From assembly GCA_954871525.1 (NCBI GenBank), contig OX940864.1, positions 26,902,001 to 26,966,000 on the forward strand: DNA of 64,000 bases, in the 5' to 3' direction. The translations under genes and the position numbers were made by a program. Positions 47,948 through 59,314 of the stretch are shown piece after piece. The notes under the pieces were generated by a model that did no database searches, had not been told where the DNA came from, and worked only from the letters and a program-made list of their open reading frames with translations. The number at the start of each line of letters is the position of its first letter. Positions within the stretch are counted from its first letter, which is position 1. Origin of the DNA: Parietaria judaica (Eukaryota > Streptophyta > Magnoliopsida > Rosales > Urticaceae).

Positions 47948-48540
47948 AGTAATATAATAAACTTATTTTTCATTCAAATTAAAACAGATTAATCAGCTGA
48001 ACAAAATAATTTATAATGGATTACGGCAAAAATTCCTGAGATGCTATGAAAAACGCACGCCGCTAAACAATAGGTCTCTACCACATAGCGCGACTTTATT
48101 TTCGTCTGTTATGTTTTAACAATTCATAGACCGGCGATAATAGCATATAGGCGGAGGAAGATCGGAAAGGGCGAGACTGTCATTTAGCCCTCATATCTAT
48201 AAGTATTTTATTGCTTTAGATTTATTTCCGTTTAGTTATTCCCTTTTACGTCGTTTTGCTTTATTGTCTTGTTCTTAATTTGTTCTTAATGTTGACCAAG
48301 ATTGGTCACTCTCACTCCCGTTAAGCGACGTATGAGGGGAATTAGGGTTTTGTGTTGCGTTTAGTCGGGTAGACTCTCTCGTCACTAGGCCTTACTCTCG
48401 AAGAAATGTTCCTCTACTGTCATTGATTATCAATAAAAGTATCGGGGAATTGATTGCGGGGAATTCCCGCTGTCTTGTGTTCTACATTTCATTTTGGCGC
48501 ATTATTTGTTACGTGTCATGATTGGAGCCTATCACAATTC
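47948..48540. other. Intergenic, possible LTR remnant
   Basis: The part at 48120-48520 has LTR-like sequence (TCTCGAAGAAATG...ATCAATAAAAGTATCGG...GTCTTGTGTTCTACATTT), but no TG/CA ends with a target duplication could be paired. Tentative. Confidence 0.3.
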
Positions 48541-48760
48541 TAGACCGGAGACGAGATGCAAAACTCGGGACCATAAACGTCTCTAAATAATCAAACTTGG
48601 TAAGCCAATAATAGCCAAGTTGTTGAGAAAATCATGCTTTTTCATTGAAATGATGCAATTTTCTAGACTCCATTGAAACGTAATGTATAATATATGGCTA
48701 ATACTTGATGAACTTAAAAGAGACAAAAAACGGAACCGGTAAAACCTCAGCTTAAAACGT

Positions 48761-51641
48761 CTACTTGAGGATCGTTGACAAACCCTGAGCAACTGAAGCT
48801 TTCAAGGTCGGAGAAACCGGAGCATTACCGAAGAAAACATCAAACAGAGATGAACATACATTTTCTGACTCAATCGTTGCGTCCACTCCCGACGGAGGCC
48901 CGTCCGACGAAACAGTTACCTGAAAGTGATATGTAAAAATGTTTTCTTTATTCAAACATCGAACACATAATATGATTGGTTAAGAGTTATAAAGGGGTAT
49001 TTCCTAATATATGGTTTATTATTTGGTAATTAATTAGAATATATTGATTAATCTCTCTTTCTCCTTTCCCTATGCTTTCAGATATGTACTGTGATAACCA
49101 CTTTAGACACATCAATTATTCAAGGAGCTTAATTTCTTAAACCAACTAAAAACTAAAAAGAAACTAAGATAAACATAATAAAACACAAGACATACACTCT
49201 CAAATTCATACTGAGACAAGACTGTAGCTGACAAATCTTTGGCTATATCCAGAGCTTTTTCTGAAAATGGCGGAGAAGAAAGCAGGACTTACGAGCATGG
49301 TTGACGGGTTTAGCCAAGTCAAGAATATGAAAGCTCCTTTCTTGAGGGACCGCCCTTGGAAGGTGCTTCGGAATTTAGACAGAGCAGATTTGTCGTCCAG
49401 ATCCGGCGATTTGATTCTCGGAGAAATGGCTTCGTCCATGGCGTCCCAGAACGTCTTCCCGTCCACATCTCGTACCAGAACAATCTGTAGCGACTTCTCG
49501 GAAGAATCTGCAACCAAGCAAAGTCATCAAGTCGCTGAAAACTCTCTCTCTTACATATACATTGTTAGATTTTGTAACCCGAGTCCGTTTTGCTTGGCGC
49601 GGCCAGTTTTTACCTTTGCAGTGCAGCATATTTTCATTGGATATGAACTTAGGCGTTTTAAGGTAATTAAAACCTAGCCGTCATTTAATCTACACACTCT
49701 CTATCTCCTCCGTCGTAACACTTCTTCAATAATAGTGGATTTCTGCTAGTGATTTTTTTCTTCTCAAATTGGGTTTTTGATAAATGATGTTGAACACTTG
49801 AGCAGCCGAGTTCAAGCTTGCTACAATGTTCAAATTTATGGGTAAAATTATGTTGTTACCTTGAAAAAGAGAGCTGAACAAAGACGAATCCTGCTCGATC
49901 TCTGAGGCGGATCGCCCTTTCCACGAGTCTAGGTTACTTAGAACGGATGGATTTGCGTACAGTCCTGCTGCGTAGACCTTGACACCGATGATTGCGAAAA
50001 CCTTTTCCCTGAATCCTAGAATTATATTAACATAATTATATTGAAAGAATTCCTGATATATACAAGTGCAATTTATCATCTTATTGTCGCGTGGAAATTC
50101 TCCGAAATAATTCAAATGCTTTGATGATTGTGAGGCTTACCAGTTCCGAGCAGTGACAAAGAACTTGAGCAACCCGGTAAATTCAAGCTTTTCTGAAATG
50201 CCACTTTGGTAGCAGGCTCCTCAGTGTATTCTGCGTTTCCAGTTGCAGTTAAAACGTTCAAAAGTACTAAATTAAGATGAGAAAAAAAAAAGGGCAGACG
50301 TATACATGCATGCTCAAAAGCGGACTAAAATATGTTCAAAATTTTTAGATAGCAGGATCCTCAGTAATTCATTTTTTTTTTTATTTTTCATTTTTATACC
50401 CTTTATTGTGCTTAGTCATCCTCTCCCATGTTTCGTATTCCTTGGATTTGTATCCTGAGTATGTGATAGGAGCCGGTAATGGTTTCAAAGCATAAACGAG
50501 AAATACGAACCCGAAATTCTCAAACCAAAGGGAATTCACCGTCAAGATGAACTACCGGATACTTTATAGCACTAGTCGAATAACAAGCGTAACAATTAGC
50601 ACGCTCCTTTGAGATTATGACAAGAAAAAACAAGAAAGGAAAATACAATAAAGGAAATCAAATCAAAGGCATAAAAAATAAAGACAATCAAAGTCTATAA
50701 TTGCACATCATAGACTTTAATTGAACGCGCTTAAATACGGTCGTGCCCCTCGCAACCTTCCGCCGTTTATATGTCACTATCGCGCAGTACCGGCCCTGGA
50801 GGGAGTCTTAGTAGTCTTGGGCCTATAATAGATTTTCAATTCGTAACAACGGGGGGCCCCACGATTACAAAAAAAATATTTTTATACTTTTTGCATTGTT
50901 TTTTTTTTATTTTTTTTTTTACAATTACGATAAGGGCCCGAAAATCGGTCTTTGCCTAGGGCCCCGACAAACTCAGGGCCGGCCATGCTATCGCGGGTCC
51001 TGGTGTGGGTCTATCAGTACACCACATTGGTAATAAACTTTCTTAAAAATAGGACCTTACTTCAGTAAGACAAATGTACTTTATTCAAAGCAATAAAAGG
51101 TTCTTAGTTCATACCAATTACATGTTCTATACACTCTTCTTCACATTCTCAAATTCTTTTTCCATGTGCCTTAAACATTAAAGCCACATAATTGAACTTA
51201 ATTAAAGAACAATTATTTTCTGCAGCATTTTCCATTGTAATCATAAAATAAAACCCCGATATCTTGACATAATTAATAAACTCAAAATCTTCTTGTACAG
51301 CTCAAAAAGTTACTGTAAACCCCAAAGTCTTCAACTTTGTTCACCAATTACAATTATGGTTTAAGCAAAACCCAATTTAATTAGCAAAGACTCAATATTT
51401 GATTCAAAAGATTTGTTGGCAAACAGTTACCTGAAGCTGAAGAAACCTTGAGAGAGAAATGGGCCTTCTGAGATCTTCTGCTTCTTTGAAGAGTAGTGAA
51501 ACTGGATAAGGCAAAACCAGAACTGGCTTTCGGAATCTGTTTAAGAAAACAAGTTCTGGGTTTGTAAGTGCAGTTTCCAGTGGCAATGTGAGACTGAGCT
51601 TCAACCCATTTTGGCTGGAGATTCGCTTGGACACCAAACAT
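48761..51641 (-). CDS. FAP3: Fatty-acid-binding protein with chalcone-isomerase fold, FAP3-like
   Basis: Five exons in phase: 51641-51431, 50230-50141, 50015-49860, 49507-49293 and 48919-48761, giving 276 residues. The first ~65 residues (Ser/Arg/Lys-rich, few acidic) look like a chloroplast transit peptide. The rest is a chalcone-isomerase fold, with [21 protein letters not shown] (R103 and Y115 placed like the fatty-acid carboxylate ligands of FAPs), [24 protein letters not shown]-like [10 protein letters not shown] and [18 protein letters not shown]. FAPs bind fatty acids in plastids and affect their storage and synthesis. They do not catalyse flavanone formation. The length fits the family (about 280). 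The gene is tail-to-tail with the kinase gene, 1.3 kb apart. Start ATG 51641 ([12 protein letters not shown]) is the only one giving the transit peptide. Confidence 0.93.
50785..50987. mobile_element. hAT MITE inside FAP3 intron 1, 203 bp, perfect 8-bp TSD
   Basis: The ends are CAGTACCGGCCCTGGA and TCAGGGCCGGCCATG. The 8-mer CTATCGCG is repeated exactly (50777-50784 and 50988-50995). The insertion lies in the long first intron (50231-51430) and does not touch its splice sites. Confidence 0.92.
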
Positions 51642-52097
51642 TTTTTTATTTCTTAATTCTTTTGGCAAAAGACCCTCTTTTTTCTTTTCTTTTCTTTTCT
51701 TTGTGTTTTTTGGACATTAAAAAGTAAGAGAGAGTGAATTGAATGAATAGAGTGGGGTCAGGTCAGGCATGTGAATTGATTTGGTGACACATACATTTTC
51801 AGTGTTTCACTTGTTTTACTTTTGTGTATATCTCCATTGAATTGAAACTGCTCAACCAAGCCAATCAGACATCGGTTGAGCCACGTATTTGTGCTCTGTT
51901 TAGAAACAGCCAATATTATCCAATAATAGAATAACACACTTAGTTGGAGTTCAAATTTTCTTTTTTACCTGTCCAAAATCTATTTTTTACATAACTGATA
52001 CCAATTTTTAGAGTCGGCGACGGCAAATAAACGGAAGTCGGATAATGAGCATACAAGTAGATGAGTAAGAGTTTCGAGAAGGTCCGTGAATTTTTAT
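51642..52097. other. Upstream region of FAP3
   Basis: A CTTTT-rich leader on the minus strand (51660-51715) is followed by unique sequence to about 51950. No clear TATA box was found. Confidence 0.4.
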
Positions 52098-52106
52098 TTT
52101 TATTTT

Positions 52107-52474
52107 GGGATATTAGCAGGTAAAGTAGCCAATCTTTCCCTATTTGTGCTAATAAAGGTCCAAACTGAATTAATAGCGGCAATAGTAGTCAAACTCGACA
52201 AATGTGTGTTCAATACCTATTCCATCCACTAGACTTAGTATCTTTCCACGTCCATTAGCATCCTGGTATATCCAATATGTGTGCAAAATGCAAATATTAG
52301 GGTTTGACACGTGAAAACGACATGGCAAGATACTAACAGACATAGAGCTGAATGTAGGAAATTGGTATTGAACACACATTTGTCGTGTTTAGCTACTATT
52401 GCCGCTATTAATTCAGTTTAGACCTTTATTAACACAAGTGATGAAAGATTGGCTACTTTAGCCGCTATTATCCC
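52107..52474. mobile_element. Foldback MULE 'F', 368 bp, 9-bp TSD
   Basis: The ends are GGGATATTAGCAGGTAAAGT and the complement of GGGATAATAGCGGCTAAAGT. The arms pair over about 170 bases each. The flanks TTTTATTTT (52098-52106 and 52475-52483) match perfectly but are low-complexity. The arms contain GCGGCAATAGTAG boxes, GTTAGTATCTTGCC and TTTCACGTGTC. There is no coding capacity. Confidence 0.88.
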
Positions 52475-52483
52475 TTTTATTTT

Positions 52484-52974
52484 TGTAATGTCAGGTCATA
52501 TTTTCATCGTTTAACATAGACAAAGGATTTGAGTTTTCACAGTATATAAGAAGATTCAAGAATCACTTGTATCTTGAGTTTGTCCTAAATTATTTTAGTA
52601 ATCTTATCTTAAGTAAAAAACTTTTAGACGTTGTTTTATAGTATATATATTTATATATATATATATATATATATTTTCTTCTTCAATAACAGGTCTATGT
52701 AGTCAATCCAAAGTTTGTTTAAATAAGATAAAAGAAAAATATACAACTTTCTTTTATTAGACTTTGTTAATATCATCTTGAACTTGAATCAAATTTTGTT
52801 GTCTTCTTGGTTTTTGACGAACTCCCCTACTCTTGTGTTATTTACTCATTTTGTTTGTCTTTATAGTAGGAAAGTCGTTTGTTTTTTTAATATTACACTC
52901 GAATCAATTATGTATTCTGTATTAATATTAAAGGTAATAATAGCATTTTCTATATTATTTTTCATGCAATATAT
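52484..52974. other. Intergenic, AT-rich
   Basis: Contains a (TA)n run at 52641-52674. No gene seen. Confidence 0.45.
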
Positions 52975-54277
52975 GTTGGAATTTATGCCCATTGCCCACA
53001 AATGAGACATAAAGGACCTTTTAGCAAATAAAATAGTTTATAGCTAAAGTACTTAATGGAATAATACAATTATGTTCTTTTGCTGAAAAATTAATTGAAG
53101 ATTAAATATGCATCCTTATATATTTAAGTTTGTGTTTATACATATTTGTTTATGCCCTGAAACTATCATCAACGAAAGAAGAGTTAAGTACATATTTAAC
53201 AAGATACCTCTTTGAAATAAACAGTTCACAATATTAGGATCGATCGGGCAATCGAATCCGATAAAGGATTGTTTAAATAGACTATTGATATCCGATCTTG
53301 TGGTATTGAGAGTTGTGACTCTAAAGTTTATTCTTGATGTCTTAATGAAGACATTGAACTAGACCTGTGACACTTTGAAGTTTGAGATAAAACCGTTTCA
53401 TTACTCGAAGCTTCAAAATCACAAACGAGGGGTATTTTTGTAATTACCTAAATCCTGAAGTGAGTACATAACTTCTTGTAACACTTTATGACATTTGACT
53501 AGTCAATGGGCAAGATCCAATGAGAATGATTAAAGCCCGACATTTGGTGTCATAATACTTGTTGATGTGCAAATTTGTTCCTTAATCGGAATAATGAGGT
53601 CATTAATTAAATTTACGGTTCATGTAAATTAAGACCAAAGTTATGAATATAATTGAATATTCATACATTTGGGCTTCTAAGATACATAGCCCAGAGGCCC
53701 AATAAACATTTAATTGTGTTAGGGCCCGAACAGAGTCAAAATGCCCAAAGGGCAGAAGCCCATCTCGAGCAGAGATTGCTCAATAGAGATGCGGGCTGAG
53801 AAGCTTCCAAAGAGTAAAATCCCGAGCAGAGCTCAATAGTTACACCAACACAGACAAAAACTAACACTTGGCTAAAATCCAAGTACCAATAGGGCCAACG
53901 ACCTGAATAACCCGAAGGTCGTCCCGGGCAAAGATTGCCATAAAGGGATCCGAGCAGAAGTAGATGAAGTACCCGAGCACGAGCAGACCAAGTCAACAAC
54001 CTCGATTCAAACCTCTAGAGCCCGACCAAGAAGATCGCCACGATCCAAATTCAAACCCCCACGACGTCAAGTTAAAGTCCACCACTGCGCAATTCTCTCA
54101 GAACGTGGCCCACGTGTCAGCTCGACAGCAAGTCAAGCTCCGAACTCGAAGCCATCACCAACGTACACTTCCAACGGACAGAAATCAGAAGCCTATAAAA
54201 GCAAGAAGACAGCCATATCACACGCATGCAAGAATTTACTTCGAGAGAAAAGAGTCTGTGAGATTTGTAATTTCATA
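52975..54277 (+). mobile_element. Likely LTR-retrotransposon debris (two LTR-like pieces)
   Basis: One piece starts TGTTGGAATTTATGCCCATT at 52975. Another starts TGTTAGGGCCCGAACAGAG at 53718, with a promoter-like CCTATAAAAGC at about 54192. Neither can be closed with a matching end and target duplication. The second may be interrupted by the solo LTR at 54283 and continue to about 55170, where GGGACGAACCTCTCTAAAAC occurs. No retrotransposon protein is recognisable. Confidence 0.4.
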
Positions 54278-54282
54278 GTGTT

Positions 54283-55041
54283 TGTTGAGGTCGGATTTGG
54301 TCAAATCCATCCCCAACACAACTCGTGTCGTTTTGTCCATAAACGACATGAGGGAGGCGAGGAAGTTCACCAGCGAAGGGGGTTATCCCCGAGGAGGGCC
54401 ATCCTCGAGGAAGAATACCCCCGAAGAGGTTCATCCGCGAGGGGATGCAGCAACGCGAGCAAGCAAGTTGCGATGAAGCGTCCCATCACACCCGACGAGG
54501 AACTTCGTCGTGATGATTGTGTGCAGGGTCGAATGACCCTTGACGAGACGTGCATTTAATGAAGCCGACCTACCCACTCGATGAGAGCATCAACGACGAA
54601 GGCCTGCAGAGCCGAATGACGGCTGACGAGATGCGCATTTAATGCGGCGCACCTACCCATAACGACAGCTTGCTCGGATTTGACGTAAAGCAAGGATAAG
54701 CCCTGCCGCCCTCAAATTCCGTCAGAGAGTGATGATTAAAGAGAAAAAAGGCGGGAAATATGCAAGGGGAAGGCATTGTAAACTCTATAAAAGGGAAGAC
54801 AAGCCTCAGTTGTAAGGGGCTGGAAAAAAGGGAGTGGAAAACCTTGTAATAGAAAAAGGTCAAGGAAAGAGAGAAATCAGAGGCTCATGATCCTTCATCT
54901 GTCCAGCTATTCAACGGAAGAAAACCGAGCTCGTTTCGGAAATTATAATAAAACAGAGATATTCATCATTTGTTGTTATTTATTTATTATTTGATGATTG
55001 TCTTTGTGACTGGAAAAGGGTGGTGAAAATCCCCCTCTACA
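54283..55041 (+). mobile_element. Solo LTR, 759 bp, perfect 5-bp TSD
   Basis: It runs TGTTGAGGTCGGATTTGG ... CCCCCTCTACA, flanked by identical GTGTT at 54278-54282 and 55042-55046. It has a promoter-like CTATAAAAGGG at about 54784, two GCATTTAATG motifs, and the same start as the solo LTR at 24872. The lengths of the two are also close (759 and 747). It is nested in older LTR-like sequence. No internal region remains, so it arose by LTR recombination. Confidence 0.87.
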
Positions 55042-55204
55042 GTGTTTTTTTTTTATTTTCGATCAACTCAGAATTGGCTTGTGGTTCTGGTTGATCCCCC
55101 TTTCAAAGCAATAAACTTACAGATGACGTAGTCAATTACCGCATGGGACGAACCTCTCTAAAACACCTTTTGTGTTTTGTCTTATTTTTAATCTTTTTGT
55201 TATT

Positions 55205-55347
55205 GTAGAAAGTATTGACAATGCGGAGGTCCACAAAATTCTTAGCATCCTTGTTGACGTAGTTTCGCACACCAACAGTCACGTGATTTGTGCTCCAGAC
55301 TCATTGATGAGGACTATTCAATATCCTGAAATTGTTTGGCAATCAGG
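55205..55347 (+). pseudogene. Exon-like gene fragment, family not recognised
   Basis: An open block follows a good acceptor (TTATTGTAG|AAAG) and ends at a donor (CAATCAG|gtaata). It translates to a plausible globular helix (NAEVHKILSILVDVVSHTNS, then PDSLMRTIQYPEIVWQS). I do not recognise the protein. It stands alone between LTR debris and the Helitron end, so it is more likely a captured fragment than part of a working gene. Confidence 0.35.
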
Positions 55348-55871
55348 TAATATAACTGTAAAATTGTAAAGAACTGTTTTAAAATTATTATTTAGTGTTT
55401 TATACAGAAGATTTCTCTGACTATGTATTGTCTTTTTTTTATTTGTAATGCAGCGTGTATAGCTCTTAGCTAATATATCAATCACTTATTAATAGTAATA
55501 CAAGGAAGGTAGTAGAGAATTTAAAGATTTTTTTGTTTGTTTGAGATATAATATTCTTCGTTTGAATTTTAATTTAAGAAAAATCATTCACAACCTCTTT
55601 CTCATTATGAAATCAGAGTAACTTAGAGAACGTTTCTCTGGATACATTACACCCAATTTACTATGATAATGAAACTAATTCCAATCAATTAAAGCATTTT
55701 TCTCACTTTGACGTTCTTGAACCAACCTCTTCACCTACTATCTCATATTCAAACAATGCATTAAAATTTTATAACTCCATCTCTGATTGTTCACCTTCTA
55801 AACCGATTAAATATCTCCTTCAAACCGATTAAATATCTCCTTCATTTACCTTTTTTTCTTCTCATTCTCTT

Positions 55872-55951
55872 GCAGATTCTAAGTCATGCAATTGGGTGGT
55901 AGTTCATTTTTATTCTTTTTTTTTTCTTTTGCAGATTCTAAGTCATGCAAT
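55872..55951. repeat. Short duplication GCAGATTCTAAGTCATGCAA
   Basis: The 20-mer occurs at about 55873 and 55931, 58 bases apart, each time preceded by a pyrimidine tract, so it duplicates a possible splice acceptor. The downstream sequence has an open frame to 56230 with no recognisable motif. Confidence 0.6.
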
Positions 55952-57248
55952 AATTCTCACCTTGACACATGTTTATCTTCTCTATATCCACCTCGACACT
56001 GGAGGAATTTAGATATTAATTTTGAGTTTCGGATAATTTGTATACATCACGGCACCATTTTTGTTTCAGTTATGCTCAATATGTCAAATGTTTATTATTT
56101 CATTGCATTTATTTTAGTTTCTTTCCATCGACAAGAAAGGTTCAACTTCATCATGCAAACCGCAGTAGAGAAGGACCAGAAGGTATCTTCATCGACCAGT
56201 CTCGGTCCTTCAAAATGTTCATTTCCTTAGTTTCCAATTTTTATTTACATCAGTAGTTTTTTTTTTCTTTTCTTTTTCTAACAGTTCAAGTGGTTCTGGA
56301 CTTATTTTGAGCTTTGCTATCCTATCACTATACATCTTCATGTAAATATCGGGGAAAAAAATAGAGTAAAAAATACACTCTATGTATGTAGATATGGTAT
56401 ATTTATATTATGTACCTCACTGGCTTTAAATAATATCATCCTTAAATCCCGACAAAGTTGTTCCCGGTACTATTTCAGATATTTTATAGCATTGGTTTTT
56501 TCAACCAGTCCACAAAACAGTTATGCGTCAATGAAAGAGTCTTTTGCAAGCCTTGTTGTCTCACAGTGGCCGAGTGTGTTTCATATCAGGCGATTTTACA
56601 GTCGCACAACGTTATGATGGACAGTTAATATTATTGTATAGACTTACAATCAGTCTACACTTGACTCGCAGTCTGATTTTTGGTGCACTCAATAGTTGGC
56701 GACCTTGTTACTCCAAAGGAACGACATGTTAAGAGAGAGGATAAACAGAATTGCAGTCATCGAGATTGATTGGTTCATTTAATCAAGAAGTTTGTTTTAA
56801 TCATACACGAATTTTTTAAACCACTACAATGTCAAAAATATTGACTATACTGTATTTGCTTGCATTCCGTATGTTATGTCCTCTTCGCCAATCTTTTCCT
56901 TTTCGTGTCTGCTTCGTATCTCGGTTCATTGAGATTCACTCGCCAGTTCATTGTCATCCTGTTGTAGTTTTTTTTTTTGTATAGATTTCATGAGATTTAA
57001 GGGTCAATACATAATTTAACAATTTTGAAAAGAAAAAAAAATCCTATCGAGTTCTAAGTGCCATGCTATTATTACTTAATATTCATATTTCATATGTCAC
57101 GGAGACATAGTCTATTGGATTGCTCTATGTGGTGAACAAGCTAAACGAGGATTTTTATCTTTTCTTTATTCCATCCATGTTTTTTCATTGATTCCTTTGC
57201 TAAAGGCATGTTTGGATTGCGGAGTTTTCATATGCAATGAACCACAGA
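55952..57248. other. Unassigned sequence, possibly Helitron interior
   Basis: Mixed T-rich DNA. The stretch AATAATATCATCCTTAAA..GTTGTTCCCGGTACTATTTC at 56428-56477 returns at 58828-58878. No full gene is visible. A 62-codon open stretch at 56544-56732 has no motif. Confidence 0.4.
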
Positions 57249-58715
57249 ATAAGTAAGGGGTAAACTGCGGCTAATGTACCCATTGTTTGATTCGCTGCGG
57301 ATTATGTACCCAATGTTTATTTATGTTAGATTTTTCATCCATTCCGTCACTTGACCGTTAACCAGTGCCATGTTAGCTCCACCTAAGCATCCATGTGACG
57401 CTGATTCCTCCAATCGCAACCTGCCACGTGTCATGTGGCATTGCAAAATTGTAAAAAAATTTGTGCTAGGTGGGAATCGAACCCATAACCTCTACGTTAT
57501 TGAGCTTACACTCAACCACTTAAACCATTGTCACTTCTTGTCTTTTAATTGTACACATAAATATTTATATAAACAACCTGTACATAAGTTGTAACATGTA
57601 TAAATATAACATGTTTAAAATATAAAATGTAAACCTATTATTTCTACCATATATATATATATATACGTAAGGGCTGCTAATCATGTAAACCTTTATTATT
57701 ATATTCCTCTACTTTTTGAGTGCTTAATCATATAAACCTCCAAACAATTTATTTCTACCATATATATTCCTCAAAAAGTAGAGGAATAGAATAATAAAGG
57801 TTTATATGATTAGCAGCCCTTACGTATATGTATATGGTAGAAATAATAGGTTTACATTTTACATTTTAAACATGTTATATTTTATTCATGTTACAACTTA
57901 TGTACAGGTTGCTTATATAAATATTTATGTGTACCATTAAATGACAAGAAGTGACAATGGTTCAAGTGGTTGAGTGTAAGCTCAACAAGGTAGAGGTTAT
58001 GAGTTTGATTCCTACCCAGCCCAATTTTTTTTGCAATTTTGCAATGCCACACGACACGTGGCAGGTCGCGATTGGAGGAATCAGCGCCACGTGGGTGCTT
58101 AGGTGGAGCTGACGTGGCACTGGTTAACGGTCAAGTGACGAAATGGATGAAAAATCTAACGGAAATAAACATTGGGTACATAATCCGCAGCGAATCAAAC
58201 ATTGGATACATTAGCCGTCGAAAATAAACATTGGATACATAATCCGCAGACATAGGGTACATTAGCCGCAGTTTACCCATAAGTAAGGAGTTCATGAGTT
58301 CGTTTTTTGTTTTTGTTATTCTTTCTCTATTTATTTTCCTTTCAATGGTGAAAAATTATGATTAAATAATGTAAATGCGTATTAGCTTTGCGGGTTTTTC
58401 TATGTGAGGAACCAAAGATTGAGCAAGGAGATTGTGATGTTCAAAATTGTTGCTATTATTATTTCCATGATTTCTTTGTTAAAGGTGTGTCTGGATTGTC
58501 CAGTTTTACCCTATAATGAACCACAAAATAAGTGAGGAGTTTATAAGTTTTTTATGTCTTTGTTTTTCTTTCTCCTTATATTTCAGTGGTGAAATAATTA
58601 CGATCCATTTATGTATCTACGCATTGCTTTGTGAGATTTTCTACGAGAGGAAATACAGATTAAGCGAGATCGTGAGGTTCGAAATAGTTTTTCTATTACC
58701 AAATTTTTTTTAATA
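57080..58715. repeat. ~250-bp tandem duplication, first copy split by MULE 'E'
   Basis: Lines such as TTTGCTAAAGGCATGTTTGG and AATGAACCACAGAATAAGTA (copy 1) match TTTGTTAAAGGTGTGTCTGG and AATGAACCACAAAATAAGTG (copy 2, 58470-58540). The sequence after the MULE (GGAGTTCATGAGTTC) continues copy 1 and matches GGAGTTTATAAGTT in copy 2. A more diverged unit may precede it. Confidence 0.75.
57258..58278. mobile_element. Foldback MULE 'E', 1021 bp, perfect 9-bp TSD
   Basis: The ends are GGGTAAACTGCGGCTAATGT on both sides. The 9-mer ATAAGTAAG flanks it exactly (57249-57257 and 58279-58287). The arms of roughly 480 bases pair almost completely. Each has repeated GCGGATTATGTACCC boxes, CCGTTAAC, CACGTG motifs and a tRNA-like module (57463-57532 left, 57947-58020 right) with GGTTCGATTCCC-type B box. 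There is no transposase. Copy 2 of the surrounding tandem repeat shows the empty site. Confidence 0.94.
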
Positions 58716-59300
58716 AGCACCCCTCAAATCAACTATTTAACAAAATATTCATTTTGATAACTTTCACGTTCTACAAAAATACACAATAAATGGTATTTTG
58801 TTGATTTTCTTTTTTGTATTTCGGCTTAAAATAATATCATCCTTAAAATCAGAGAAAGTTGTTCTCGGTACTATTTCAGATAACCAATCGCATGTTTCGA
58901 TGACGGAGTTAGTCTGACCAGATATTGATTTTGTTGTGTAATAATCTTTTTCTATTGTAGATTTCAGATTCTTTTATTTCCAAGTCTCCCTAAGTTCAAT
59001 CAGAGTTACAGAGTAGGATGACATAAATATTGTGTTGTAATTTCATTATTATGTGTTTGACTTTGTTCTATGTACTTTAAGTTATTATTAGTGCACTACT
59101 TTACCTGTTTAAGAAATGTGAATTAAAAATTAAATGAATAATAGTTTTTTATATTTTATGACTTCTAATTATTTTTAATATAAACTAACTTAATAAAATT
59201 AATTATTATTTCATACGTAATGTTATAAATGATTTTTTTAATTCTTTACGTATTTGAGTTTTATTATTAATAAAACTGATAAGTATTTTTATCAGTATTT
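58716..59300. other. AT-rich sequence before the Helitron end
   Basis: No gene seen. It contains the second copy of the AATAATATCATCCTTAAA line at 58828 and long A/T tracts. Confidence 0.45.
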
Positions 59301-59314
59301 ATGAACATATTTTA

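Noticed and set aside
54278..54559. Plus-strand open frame of 93 codons
   Set aside because: It lies inside the solo LTR and has no recognisable domain.
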